Assembly: GCA_963693085.1 (NCBI GenBank)
Contig: OY856409.1
Location: forward strand, 300,405,558-300,469,557
DNA: 64,000 nucleotides
Reading direction: 5' to 3'
DNA from: Alisma plantago-aquatica
Taxonomy: Eukaryota; Streptophyta; Magnoliopsida; Alismatales; Alismataceae
Under the pieces are notes generated by a model. The model was given only the letters and a program-made list of their open reading frames with translations. It did no database searches and was not told where the DNA came from. Position 1 is the stretch's first letter. Every line of letters begins with the position of its first letter. Positions 33,874-44,268 of the stretch are shown here, in pieces. A program made the position numbers and the translations under genes.

Positions 33874-35040
33874 ACAATAGAAATAGTGAAATACACTTCA
33901 ATAGAGAAAACTCTCGAAGAGAAAGAAGCTCATAAACCCAATCCTGAGTTGAAAGTGCTCCCTGAAGGATTGAAGTACAAATTTCTAGATAATGAGGAAA
34001 GGAATGTTATCATTGTAAATTCTACCTTGATAAAAGATCAGTAGGAAAAGATACTAAGTGAACTCAAACTAAGGAGGAAGGCGATTGGATATTATGTGGA
34101 AGATATTGGTTGCCTAAGACCAACCAACTACATGCACAAAATCCATTTAGAAGGGAATGAGAAACCCCTTGCCCACCGTCATAGAAAGCTTAATAAGAAC
34201 TTGAGAGTAGTCATCAAAAAGGAAGTAATCAAACTTCAAGATGCGGGAATTATACATCCAATCAGTGATAGAAATTGGGTAAGCCCAATCCATGTAGCAC
34301 TTAAGAAGGGGGCATGATAGCGGTAAAAGGAGTAAATGGTGATGAAATTGTGACCAGAACAATTACAAGTTGGAGAAGTGCATAGATTACAAACAATTAA
34401 ATGTTGTGACAAAGAAAGATCATTTTCCCTTGTCATTCATCGACTAATTTCTAGAATGTTTACCCTACCACTAATATTTATGTTTCCTTGATGGGTACTC
34501 AGGTTTCTACCAGTTGTCGATAGACCCAAATGACCAAGCCTTCACTTGTATTTATGTAGCATATGCCTTCAAACAAATGTCCTTTAGTCTATGCAATAAA
34601 CCTACAATGTTACAATGCTGCATGATTTCCATATTCACAGACTTCCTAGAAGTCATCATGGATGTGTTTGTGGATTACCAACTTTGATAGTTTTTTAAGT
34701 AATCTATCCCATGTTTTGGAACGTTGTGATGAAAAATAGCTAGTCTTAAATAAGGAGAAGTGTCACCTCGTGGTACAAGAAGGAATTGTACAAGGTCATA
34801 AAATCTTTCAAAATGGAATAGAATCAGACTTAAGTGAGGTTGAAGCTATCTATAAACTCCCACCTTCAAAGTTCATGAACGGAGTTAGGAGTTTTCTTGG
34901 ACATGCTAGAAATTATATGAGATTCATTAAATATTTCTCCAAGATTTCTAAACCTATGTCCAACCTTCTTATCAAAGATGATTTGTTTGAATACAATTAT
35001 GAATGCCTGCAAGATTTCAAAACCTTGAGAATGCTCTAAC
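33874..35040 (+). pseudogene. linker and reverse transcriptase of C (degenerate)
   Basis: VLPEGLKYKFLDNEERNVIIV opens the fragment, then YMHKIHLEGNEKPLAH, KEVIKLQDAGIIHPISDRNWVSPI and, in other frames, FPLSFID. The region that should hold the catalytic FMDDF (about 34655-34690) reads DVFVDYQL and is shortened, so the active site is lost. NKEKCHLVVQEGIVQGHKI and FLGHARNYMRFIKYFSKISKPMSNLL follow. Compared with A it has more frameshifts and stops, so it is older or decayed faster. Confidence 0.85.
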
Positions 35041-35460
35041 TAATACACCAATCCTACAAGCTCTAGACTGGGAACTTCACTTTGAATTAATGTGTGATCC
35101 AAGCCATTACACAATTCGAGTAGTGCTAGGACATAAGAAGGACAAAAAACACCATGTCAATTACTATGCAAGAAAAACCCTTGACAAAGCTCAAGTCATA
35201 TATACCACAAGTGAAAAAGAAATGCTAGCGATAGTTTATTCTTTTGACAAGATCATGTCCTATCTTATGGGGTAAAAAGTAATCGTCTATATACAAAATG
35301 GAACTATAAGAATTCTAATGCACAAGAAAGATATGAAGCCGAGACTTATGAGATGGGAACTCCTAATGTAGGAGTTTGACCATGAGATTGTTGATATGAA
35401 AGGAATAAAGGAATGGAAAACATTTTGGCCAACTATTTATCTCAAATTGTCATAGCCAAT
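35041..35460 (+). pseudogene. RNase H of C (degenerate)
   Basis: LHFELMCDPSHYTIRVVLG contains the first catalytic Asp, followed by HHVNYYARKTLDKAQVIYTTSEKEMLAIVYSFDK with the catalytic Glu. A stop at 35273 and a frameshift before NILANYLSQIVIAND break the domain. It aligns clearly with the RNase H of A and with the fragment in B. Confidence 0.83.
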
Positions 35461-36830
35461 GACAACTCACCTCTGATTAATGACAATTATTGTGATGAGT
35501 ATCTAATGATGGCAAAGACCATCATGCCTACTACACCATGGGTCACTAATATCTGCAACTACTTGGCATGTCAACAACCTTTTCCAGATATAACCTATAA
35601 TGAAAGAAGAAGTTGTTTTCCGACATGAAAAACTACTATTGGGAATATCCCCTCCTCTTTAAGAAATGTGTTTATAATTTTTATCGTCGTTGCATTCTTG
35701 AAGAAGAGGTACTAAAATCCTATAAAAATGCCACTCTTCTCCTTATGGTGGGCACTTTGGCAGATATAGGACTACATCTAAGATTCTACGATTGGGGTTT
35801 CATTGGCCCCCTCTATTTAAAGATGCACATGTCTATGCAAGATCTTGTAAAGAATGCTAGCACACTAGGAACAAATGAAGGAGAAATGAGACACCTTTCT
35901 CTAACTAGATTGAGGTGGAAATCTTTTATGTTTAGGGAATTTACTACATGGGGCCTTTCCCATCATCGCAAGGCAATGAGTACATCTAGGTTGGCATTGA
36001 TTATATATCCAAGTGGGTGGAGGCAGTAGTTACCCCTACTTGCAATTCAAAATATGTGATAAGGTTATTTTAGACAGATATGGAGTCCCACACACCACCA
36101 TTAGTGATAGGAAATCTCATTTCAGGGAAAGACAGTTTGAAGCTCTATTGCAGATATACAGAGTAAAACATAATATTGTCACTCCATATCACCTGTCGAC
36201 ACCAAGACAAGTCAAAGTTTCAAATAGATAGATCAAGCAGATCTTCAAAAAGACTATTGGGCATACCAAGAATGATTGTTCTATTAAATTAGATGACGCC
36301 CTCTAGGAATATTGAAAAATCTATAAGACCCCTTACAGGGACCACCCTCTATAGATTTATATATGGCAAGGCATGCCATTTTCTAGTTGAGCTAGAGCAC
36401 AAAGCCTTTTAGCAATTAATCTTTTAAATATGGGTCCAAAATTAGCTGGGAAGAAGAGGTTCTTATAGCTACATGAATTACAAGAGCTTAGGTTGCATGC
36501 ATATGAGAATGCTAGAATTTATAAGTAGAGGACAAAGGTGTGGCATGATTCTCACTTGAAAAGAAAAGATATTTCTAAAGCAAACAAAGTCTTGTTATTA
36601 AAGTCAAGTATACAACTTATCCTCAGAAAACTCAGGTCCATATGGTTAGGCCCTTTCATAGTGTCAAAAATATATCCCTTAGGAATGATGGAACCATTCA
36701 GTGAATAGACAAGCATGTTCCTTGTGAATGGGCACATGGTAAAAAGGTACTACGAAGATGAAGCATTCACAAGAAGAGATGTGGTTCAACAAGATGAACC
36801 ACCCACAACACCACCTGAGAAAGAACTGTG
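35461..36830 (+). pseudogene. integrase of C (degenerate)
   Basis: NFYRRCILEEEVLKSY marks the start of the zinc domain, in which the HHCC residues are largely lost. The core shows [15 protein letters not shown] with GIDYISKWVEA in shifted frames around 35935-36030, then RYGVPHTTISDRKSHFRERQFEAL (second Asp kept as SDRKSHF). YHLSTPRQVKVSNR replaces YHPQTSG-VEVSN, so the catalytic Glu is changed to Lys. YGKACHFLVELEHKAF follows. Many stops; not functional. Confidence 0.83.
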
Positions 36831-36875
36831 ATGAAACCTAGTGAAAGTCAAGCTAAAGACTATAAACTAGCACTT

Positions 36876-36893
36876 CTTGGGAGGAAACCCAAG
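36876..36893 (+). promoter_or_regulatory. post-pol stem-loop, copy C
   Basis: Perfect arms CTTGGG and CCCAAG around loop AGGAAA, 45-50 bases after the end of pol. Same stem and loop lengths as copy A at 4837-4854, with C-G replaced by T-A and G-T by C-G. Confidence 0.6.
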
Positions 36894-37162
36894 CTTCTCT
36901 TAACCATAATTTTATAGATTCTAGTTTACTTTATTTGTCAATCACTAGGTTTTTACTAATTTCAATATTAGGTTTCTATGATTATGTTATTTTCTAAATT
37001 TTATTTTGTTACATAACTGCAGTGTATATAGAATAAAGTTAATGAAGAATCTAAGATGGATTTATGTATTAAAGGTACTATTAGTTGATCGAAGAGGAAA
37101 ACCATCAGAATACCTCATAAGTTTAAAGAAGTGGCTTACCATCAAAAGGGATAAGACCAAAC

Positions 37163-37260
37163 TGACCATCAATTGAGAGAACTACCAAGCCATTGGAAGG
37201 CAAGTACCGACCGACCATCGGTTGGGAGAACTACCAAGCCTTTGGAAGGTAAGTACTGAC
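37163..37260 (+). repeat. 49-bp tandem duplication
   Basis: Two units, 37163-37211 and 37212-37260, sharing GAGAACTACCAAGCC and TTGGAAGG; a partial third starts at 37261 (TGACCATT). Confidence 0.88.
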
Positions 37261-37352
37261 TGACCATTAAAAGAGGCACATTGCATAACCATCAAAAGAC
37301 GCAGTGTCACCTTGTAAGGAATGTAGGTCCCACCTATTCTTAATGAGGATAC

Positions 37353-37360
37353 TATAAAAA
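37353..37360 (+). promoter_or_regulatory. TATA-like box of an LTR-like remnant
   Basis: CTATAAAAATG preceded by ACCATCA motifs and followed 50 bases later by a purine-rich stretch, like the TATA surroundings of the LTRs of A and at 44269. Weak evidence. Confidence 0.4.
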
Positions 37361-38273
37361 TGTGAGAGGGGTTGACACTTGTACGTTACAATCATATCAG
37401 TAGAGTTAAGGAGGAAGAGAGAAAAGCAAATCATAACCACCTAATAACATTGAATCAAGGATTAGCTATGCTTCTCCACTACCATCAAATCACTTAAAGT
37501 CCATCTTCAACCTCTTCCATTAGAATACATTTAATCATTGGTAGACCTCTCCGACGATGACAAAACATTAAAGTCGAGATCAGGAACCATACAATCAGAG
37601 GAAGAAGATCTCAAACCTCGATGATGCGATGAGTATTGGATACGACATAGGAAAAAAAAGTTTAAGAGATGTCACCGTTATTTGATAATATCATTTCTTT
37701 TCCTTTCCTTTATTTTGACCCGGTTCAGTAACCTCGTTTCTCTTCTATCACCTTCGTCTATCGCCTTTGGTATGTGACACAACTAGTTCCTTTTTATATT
37801 CATTTATTCTCATGTGGACACATCCTGATGACCTTCCTCTAGTTCCTTCTTTAACTCCTCCAACCTCTACCTTTGCTTTTTGACCATGGTACCTTCCATT
37901 GGAAGACAACCTTTCATGGAAATGCACTTCGTCTACCTCTACCTCTTTATTCCATTGAGTTTAACGCAAGGCCTTCCCAAAAACCATCAGAATCTAGAGT
38001 ACAATTGGAAGATGTTCCTCTATCACTAACGATCAACTTACGTGAAAGGGAGACCACCTATTGTTTATAACAATAGGTTCTTGAGAACCATCATAAGACC
38101 ACCCTTCCCAGAACCCCTAGAACCATCAGTTCTTTGAACCAAAAGAAGGCTCTTTGAACCACATTATGTAGACCTCTACTATCGGTTTTAAGATCTTCTC
38201 TTTTAGGAATTAATTGTAAAATCTGTGGTTTTAATTGATTACCTACTTCTAATTCACTATTGGCCTGACAATT

Positions 38274-39600
38274 TTGCATGAGAGATGCCTATATATACAT
38301 TGCAACCAAGATACAATGACAAGAAATGTAAGTAAAGAGGAAATAATCCACAAAGGACTTCTTAAAAGAGTGAGTGAAATAAGTAAAATCAAGGAAACAC
38401 TCAGCAAGGAAGAGATTGATAGAATCTATGGGGACCCTACCCCAGCCAGTATAAAATACAGACTAGAGGTAGATAGTCTGACGCAATTAGAGGAATTAAT
38501 TCCAAAGGAAACATCCAACTTCGATGATTCAAGGGGAAATAAAACTTCCAAATATACCCACTCACTTGATCTAGGATATCCCAAGAAGAGGAAAACCTTA
38601 AACCCTCCTCTAATAGACAAACAAAGCAAGGAAGATAAGGTATCTGAGAAGGAGGAAACTAAGGACAAAACAAAAACCCAAGCTTGGGAAACTACCACTA
38701 CCACTAAGAAAATTAACATTGACTTCTCCTGGGTGACCAATATAGTTTACAAATCTCAACCTGACACCATGTCATCCCAAGGGAGGATGAGCGTGCCAAT
38801 GTCTGGGACTAGATATAGGGCATGACAAGGTTTGAATTGTCAACACCCTAGTAAAGTTGGGAATCTATCAATGGGTTAAAGACCATCTAAATGAGGTGGG
38901 ACTGTACAAAATTTTCTTCAATGATCATATCTCTTATGAAGAACTTGCCTTGGAATTTATGTCATTGCTAAAGAAATTTCCTTTCACAACGGACAAAATC
39001 AAAGATTGTGATGGAAGATACAAATTGGAGGTTAGGATAGTCAATGAGGACTATATTATGATAGAGAAATGGCTGAATTATATCTTCACCAATACCATTG
39101 AGCAAGTTGAAGTAGACAACAAAGCTAGAATAGATAGAGACACCAGAGGGTTTCTCACCAAAAAACTTAAGAGAGGTTGATGAAGGTATACCAATTCAGC
39201 TCTAGGTAATCAAAAGCTACCTAGATAATGCGAGTAATGCACAAGATATTTTCCAACACCCTATTCTTTAGATCATATACTGGGAATTTAACACGAACGG
39301 ATCTCCACATCTTGTGGAGTATCCTGGAGAAGAAACTAGTCAACATAGGGTGTACTGTAATTAATAGATTGACAACAACAATGGGACCAAATGGCTCCCA
39401 ATATATCTGCATGGGTGGCGTAATAACATATATCTCCCACCGACTATGCTACCCAAAAGAATTAAAGCACTTCACTATGACTAAAGGGGAAAGACTTGTA
39501 GATACTAGATATTTTACATCCAGAAATGTCTTGAAAAGAATAAAAGACAAATACTTCTACTTAAGATCAAATGACTCATCCCCCTTCCTGAGATGAGTAG
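38274..39600 (+). pseudogene. ATHILA-ORF1-like (env-position) reading region
   Basis: Three open pieces: 38274-38825 (183 residues, charged, K/E/T-rich), 38857-39180 and 39228-39596. The last reads RVMHKIFSNTLFFRSYTGNL, TRTDLHILWSILEKKLVNIG, GGVITYISHRLCYP. This resembles the domain found in ATHILA ORF-1 and 'putative plant transposon' proteins, with its R-hh-IF--TlffR, hhLW-hL---vNhG and GGhIT-I pattern. In Athila elements such a frame lies between integrase and the 3' LTR, as here. Frameshifts at about 38825-38857 and 39180-39228 break it. No signal peptide or clear membrane segment is seen, so an envelope role is not supported. Confidence 0.55.
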
Positions 39601-41339
39601 TTATGACTGCAACAAATTAGTGTTCAAGGATGAAGAAATTTTGAAGATGTAGTTAGGGTCCAAACTACATCCACAGATTAGTGACCAAGTACCTAAAGAG
39701 AGACAAATTGAGCAAACAGCAGATAGACCTGTAGAATTGCCACCAAAGAAGCTTATAAACAAACTTTCTAAGATGAATTCAACCAAGACGAAAAAGATAA
39801 AAACCCCTACACTCGATATAATTACAATAGAAAGAGTGTCTCAACAATAACTAACTCACTCGCTACCACACTTGAAAAAACTACAAATATACCAGGTGAT
39901 GTCGAGCTAGAGTATGAGGAGACAAAGGCACCCTTAGTAGAAGTAAGTATGGAATCCTACCACACTATGCCAAGGGAAGACAAAGGCAACATCTGGGCTG
40001 AGACACCGACCAGTCAAGGAGATGACAATAATGAAATTCATGAGCCAAAAGAAAGCAAAGCTACAAAAGGGAAGGAAGAAAATGAAATATCTAGAAAGAC
40101 CCCCCCAGTTAGCCAAGTAGACTGACCAAAACCTACGTACTAATGAAGGGCATGCCATCTCAGTACAAAGAAAGGAGCCTGAGTAGGAGGCAAGATCAAA
40201 AAAACATAAAGAACAATTGTGATGAACCTTGGATGCAACCATGTTTGTGGAGGTTGGGCAAGAAATAAACAAACTTTTGATCTCATTTCTAACTCTTCTC
40301 TGAATATTTATAATTTAGATTTAATTATGTCATCACTAACTGCACATCTAAGAAAATTACAAACAATATGGAACTATTGCTGAGCCTACCACAGTAGATG
40401 CAAATCCTTGTTGCAAACTAGTTGCATGTTATGGAGGCCCTTATAGGCATGACTAGAGAGGTCCCGCTGCTAAGACAAGAGTGAGATGACCTAAGGTAAG
40501 AGAATGAGCAACTATGCATCAAAGAAATGAAGTGAAAGGTGGAGCTAAAGGCATTTCCTTCCCATGAAGAACCATCATCCGTAAGATATAAGATCATCGA
40601 TGAGGATACATCCTTCTATACTTAAATAGAATCATAATAGCAACTAAAAGTAGATATGGTGTTTGCAAAACTAAACATCAGCTGAGTTGCACCACATTCA
40701 ATACAAGAAGTCACATCAAAACTATATGTTGAACACAGAGAGGAAGAATCTACAAGGAACATGGAAGCACCCTCTGGGGAGAACGATGATGAAAAATCCT
40801 CAGCCTCACTAGGGATCTCCACGAACTAAAACAAAATAGAAGAAGAACCCAAAGAAAAGGCAAATCAATGTTCCCCAAAATTACCATAACAAGTTGTTCC
40901 TGCCAAAGATGTCGAGGCTATTGGAGAAAATGTCATCATTTTGAGATCAAAATAACCAAGGGAAGAGGCGCCTGAAACAACTAAAGATTTAGTGAACGGG
41001 TTGGACCCCCTCTTCGATAAAAAAACCCTACCCTCGCAGACAATGAAGACATAGTCAATGAATTCTTACCAAAAGAACCTATAGAGGCAGGGGTACATAG
41101 TCCTACTCCTTTTGATGTAGACATACAATAACAAGTATATAAGGAATATGAAGGGAACCTACACTAGGTTTTCAACAAGGATCTGACCAAACTCGAAACA
41201 ACAATCTTCCCCCGTCAGCTAATGAAACAAGCCTAGCAGTACCACCACCGGTGCCATGCAAAATGAGAGAGATGGATATGACATCAGTATCAAGGATGAT
41301 TCTCTGTGACATCCACATCCTGGTTGATATACTTGATGA
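39601..41339 (+). other. degenerate charged linker region
   Basis: Reading fragments in shifting frames are rich in E, K, T and P (for example KKLINKLSKMNSTKTKKIKTP near 39750, then ESKATKGKEENE near 40050). It looks like decayed low-complexity coding sequence linking the ATHILA-ORF1-like part to the Ulp1-like part. No domain recognised. Confidence 0.4.
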
Positions 41340-41900
41340 TGACAAGCCAAGATAGGATGTCATCTACACCAACAATATGTACTCTTTGATTAGAAATGAT
41401 TTCAAGCCAGCCTTTAGGTGCAAAGCATCGATCAACATAATATTCTTCAATGTTCTCTATGGAACGATCATAGAAGAATCCATGCATGCACATATATAAA
41501 GAGGGGTTGGTCTTCAACGCCACATCCAATCTGGTCACAAAGTTATATGTAGACAACAATATAGTACCCTATATTAATGAGTTGCAACATGCCCTACACT
41601 AAACAAGGAAGATACAACTTGTAATGCTTCCCTTCAAGGTGTTCAACCTTTGGTTGCTGACCATGGTAGATCTTTCCACTAGGAAAGTCATTACATAGAA
41701 TTGCAACATAAAACACCTACCATGTGGAACGATGGTCTTTGAGAAGGTAGAGCACAAAACAATATAAGAAATCCCCACATGACTAAAATATCTAATACAA
41801 GGGGTGCATGGCTGGTATCGTCCTAACTGGAAAGTGATATGAATAGATTGTAGCAGACCCCAACAAATATTGGACTTGGGGGACATGTATTTTTCGTGCT
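41340..41900 (+). pseudogene. Ulp1-like (C48) protease domain, decayed
   Basis: Ulp1-family proteases process SUMO-like proteins and are often carried by plant transposons. Seen: NNMYSLIRNDFKPAFRCKA at about 41371 (like the R-D-hxxL entry of the fold), then after a frame change FKVFNLWLLTMVDLSTRKVI at 41634-41693, like the HW-h-hVVDLK-RKV strand. RPQQILDLGDMYF at about 41851-41890 resembles the PQQ-----DCGVF end. If the match is right, the catalytic His is replaced (LW instead of HW) and the catalytic Cys is Leu (DLG instead of DCG), while the Gln is kept; the enzyme would be dead. Four in-frame stops are present. Assigned by eye only. Confidence 0.4.
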
Positions 41901-42920
41901 CAAGATGAATGAGACATTAAATAGGGGGATTCCCCTTGAGTAGATAGACAATAAAGAGTTCCATACACTACGAGTGAAGTACATCATGGAGATCATCCAT
42001 GATAATAGATTTTTTCTATGATGAGTGAATGGAAGACATTCCATGTAGGATGTACTCATGACTGTTATTTCTAGAGAAAACACCATGGAGGGAATAGTTA
42101 CAACAACTGTGAAAAGATTTTGAAGCTCTTCCTCAATAAAATTTTTAACAAGTTCCACTTGTTCCTACACTCCAACAACAAGATATCTCCACCCCTTTTC
42201 CCAAAGGAAAAATGTACAATCCAACATTTGTCGAGGTGGACAAGGAAGCATTTGTTCCTATGAAAAAACACCCTACCCACCCTCCCATCCCTTACAAGAA
42301 TCGACAGCCAAATAGGTCACTACCAAGATAAATGCCAAACAAGAGAAGGAAACCCTTTTAGAAGATCACATGACACCTGCAATAGTTCATGAGACTGCAG
42401 GGGCCACTTACCCACCTCACATCTATATCATCCAACTAGCGATAGAAAAGTAAGTGGCCACAAATGAACAAGATACAATGTGGGTTGCAAAAAAAGATGT
42501 AGAAGAACTAGCGCTAACATATCTAATACAACCAACCTTCAATAACTTCAAAAAATATGCATGCTATGGGTTATCGCTAGAGGATCTAAAATTCATCATG
42601 AAAGAACTAAAGCCCAATGAAGATTAAATCATCACAACTTTTGAAATAGACAATGTCAAAGTCCTACAGATAGACCTTCGTGAGATACTCACTATTGGAG
42701 GTTATATGACTATAAATGTCTTCTTCGCTTGCTAGTTACTTATAGACGATGAGTTGGATGACATACACATGGACTTCTATGACATAGTTGAGGAAATCAT
42801 TCTGAAGAAGGATTCCAAAGAACTACAAAGACTATTTGAGAACCTAGAGTAAAAAATTCCACACCTAATCTTGATGAGTCTGCAACAAGCACTCACTTCC
42901 AATGACTAAAGTTTTCATGT
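41901..42920 (+). pseudogene. continuation of the decayed reading region
   Basis: Frame 42481-42850 is mostly open: VEELALTYLIQPTFNNFKKY, GLSLEDLKFIMKELKPNED, stop, VKVLQIDLREILTIGGYMTI, NVFFAC, stop, LLIDDELDDIHMDFYDIVEE. The IDLREILTIGGYMTINVFFAC-LL piece again resembles the N-terminal part of a Ulp1 domain (L-GG-hTd-VIhhhC-LL), so there may be two copies or a rearranged one. Product unknown. Confidence 0.4.
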
Positions 42921-44250
42921 ACTATTTTATATGCAAATGATAGCAATGTTTGTTAAGAAGGTAGATTTTTACCGAGAAGAAGGCTACCACCACCACCAAC
43001 TATAAGGAACTTATGCTTTAGATCTCCTAACATCATATTGAACATTTACAACTTTGAAGCTTTAACTCATCTGCTCTCACTCAACCTCACTCTTTGACAC
43101 CCCAAGGATAGGGTGTATGATAAGTTGGTGGGGGTCTGAATAGGCAAGCAAGGTATGTCTACTTACCCAACACCTATAATTTTGCCTCTCTCATTTTACT
43201 TTTCTTCATTTCCTTCCTACAATAATTTTGCAAATTTTTGAAAAACCAGAGTACAATTGTTGCTAGTGTAAATATCTTAGTCATATTAGTTCTAACGAAG
43301 GAATTTTTTTAATATTTAGGAAAAAAATTAATCCAATTTTCATGAATGTTGCCATCACTCCTACCTTAGACCTTGTTGTCTTTAATCTACTTCTTAGCAT
43401 AATTATTTCAAGAGTGATGCTTTGGGCTATTAATTCACTTAATAAAATTTCACATAACTATGTCTTTATGCCATCCTTATCTCAAGACACTATAGGCAGC
43501 AAAAGAACACTATTATCCTAGGTAATTTTCCTAAAATACAGAGGACTTAACCTGATACACTCTTGATCGATAACTCTAGCCCCTGGTATAGGTTGGAAAA
43601 ACACACACCTCTTGTATATAGGGAAACAACTACTCCTTTTAGCAGTTAAATCCCCACTTGGGGTTAAAAGAGGCTTGGCGACCCAATTCATCATAAAAAA
43701 TCCTATTACCCCAAGCCTTCTGAGCAAGAATAAAAGTAGAGCATTAATAAAATCATGAGATTTGTGCCCAAGTTTTAAAAAGATTCTAAGGGTCACAAGA
43801 TTAGAAGTGAAAACTCACCAACCTGTCTTGCAAAGATGATCTCACATAACCACCTGAAACTACATTGAGAATAATAGTTGGGCAACATTATCAATACAAT
43901 AGTGCCTCTAGTTGAGTGACCATGTAAAAGATAGGAGGACAACACTGCATCATTAGCCTACCCTAGAAAAATGGTTATAACTCCCAAAAAATAAAAGTTG
44001 GGTGTGAAAGCTACCCCAAGAAAGAACCATGCATAAGTATGATTGCAAAATGGGGCTTGAAGTGAATCACTGGGGACAAGACCCTTCCTAAACAGAAGGT
44101 TGAATACAGTAAGAAGACCAAGTAGTCACATAGATTTCTTGACCTAAGAATGGCATAAGTATATAGTCAATGATGAAAACATTAAACAAATAAAACACAT
44201 AGTTGTCACTCGATGCTTTGATTCTATTAAACTATCTTGAGGACAAGCTA
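42921..44250 (+). other. non-coding spacer before LTR of C
   Basis: No coding motif. Corresponds in place to the pol/ORF-to-LTR spacer of A, and its end shows the same layout (TGAGGACAAGC against CGAGGACGAGC in A). The 92-codon minus-strand stretch at 43796-43518 has no recognised domain. Confidence 0.6.
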
Positions 44251-44268
44251 GATTCTATGTTTGAGGGA
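44251..44268 (+). promoter_or_regulatory. polypurine tract-like region of C
   Basis: GATTCTATGTTTGAGGGA, preceded by GAGGACAAGCTA. It aligns with the purine tract region of A (CATTTAAGTTCGGGG). Weakened by pyrimidine changes. Confidence 0.5.

Larger units (their letters stand above)
36831..38273 (+). other. spacer after pol of C, with LTR-like remnants
   Basis: Holds the post-pol stem-loop (36876-36893) and T-rich sequence resembling that of A up to about 37045. Then comes sequence with ACCATCA-type motifs also found in the U3 of the LTR at 44269, a 49-bp tandem repeat, a TATA box at 37353 and a purine-rich AAGGAGGAAGAGAG. This may be the remnant of a deleted LTR. No coding region is recognised. 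Confidence 0.5.

Noticed and set aside
41290..42280. Run of minus-strand open stretches
   Set aside because: They are shadows opposite the plus-strand Ulp1-like reading region and show no motif of their own.
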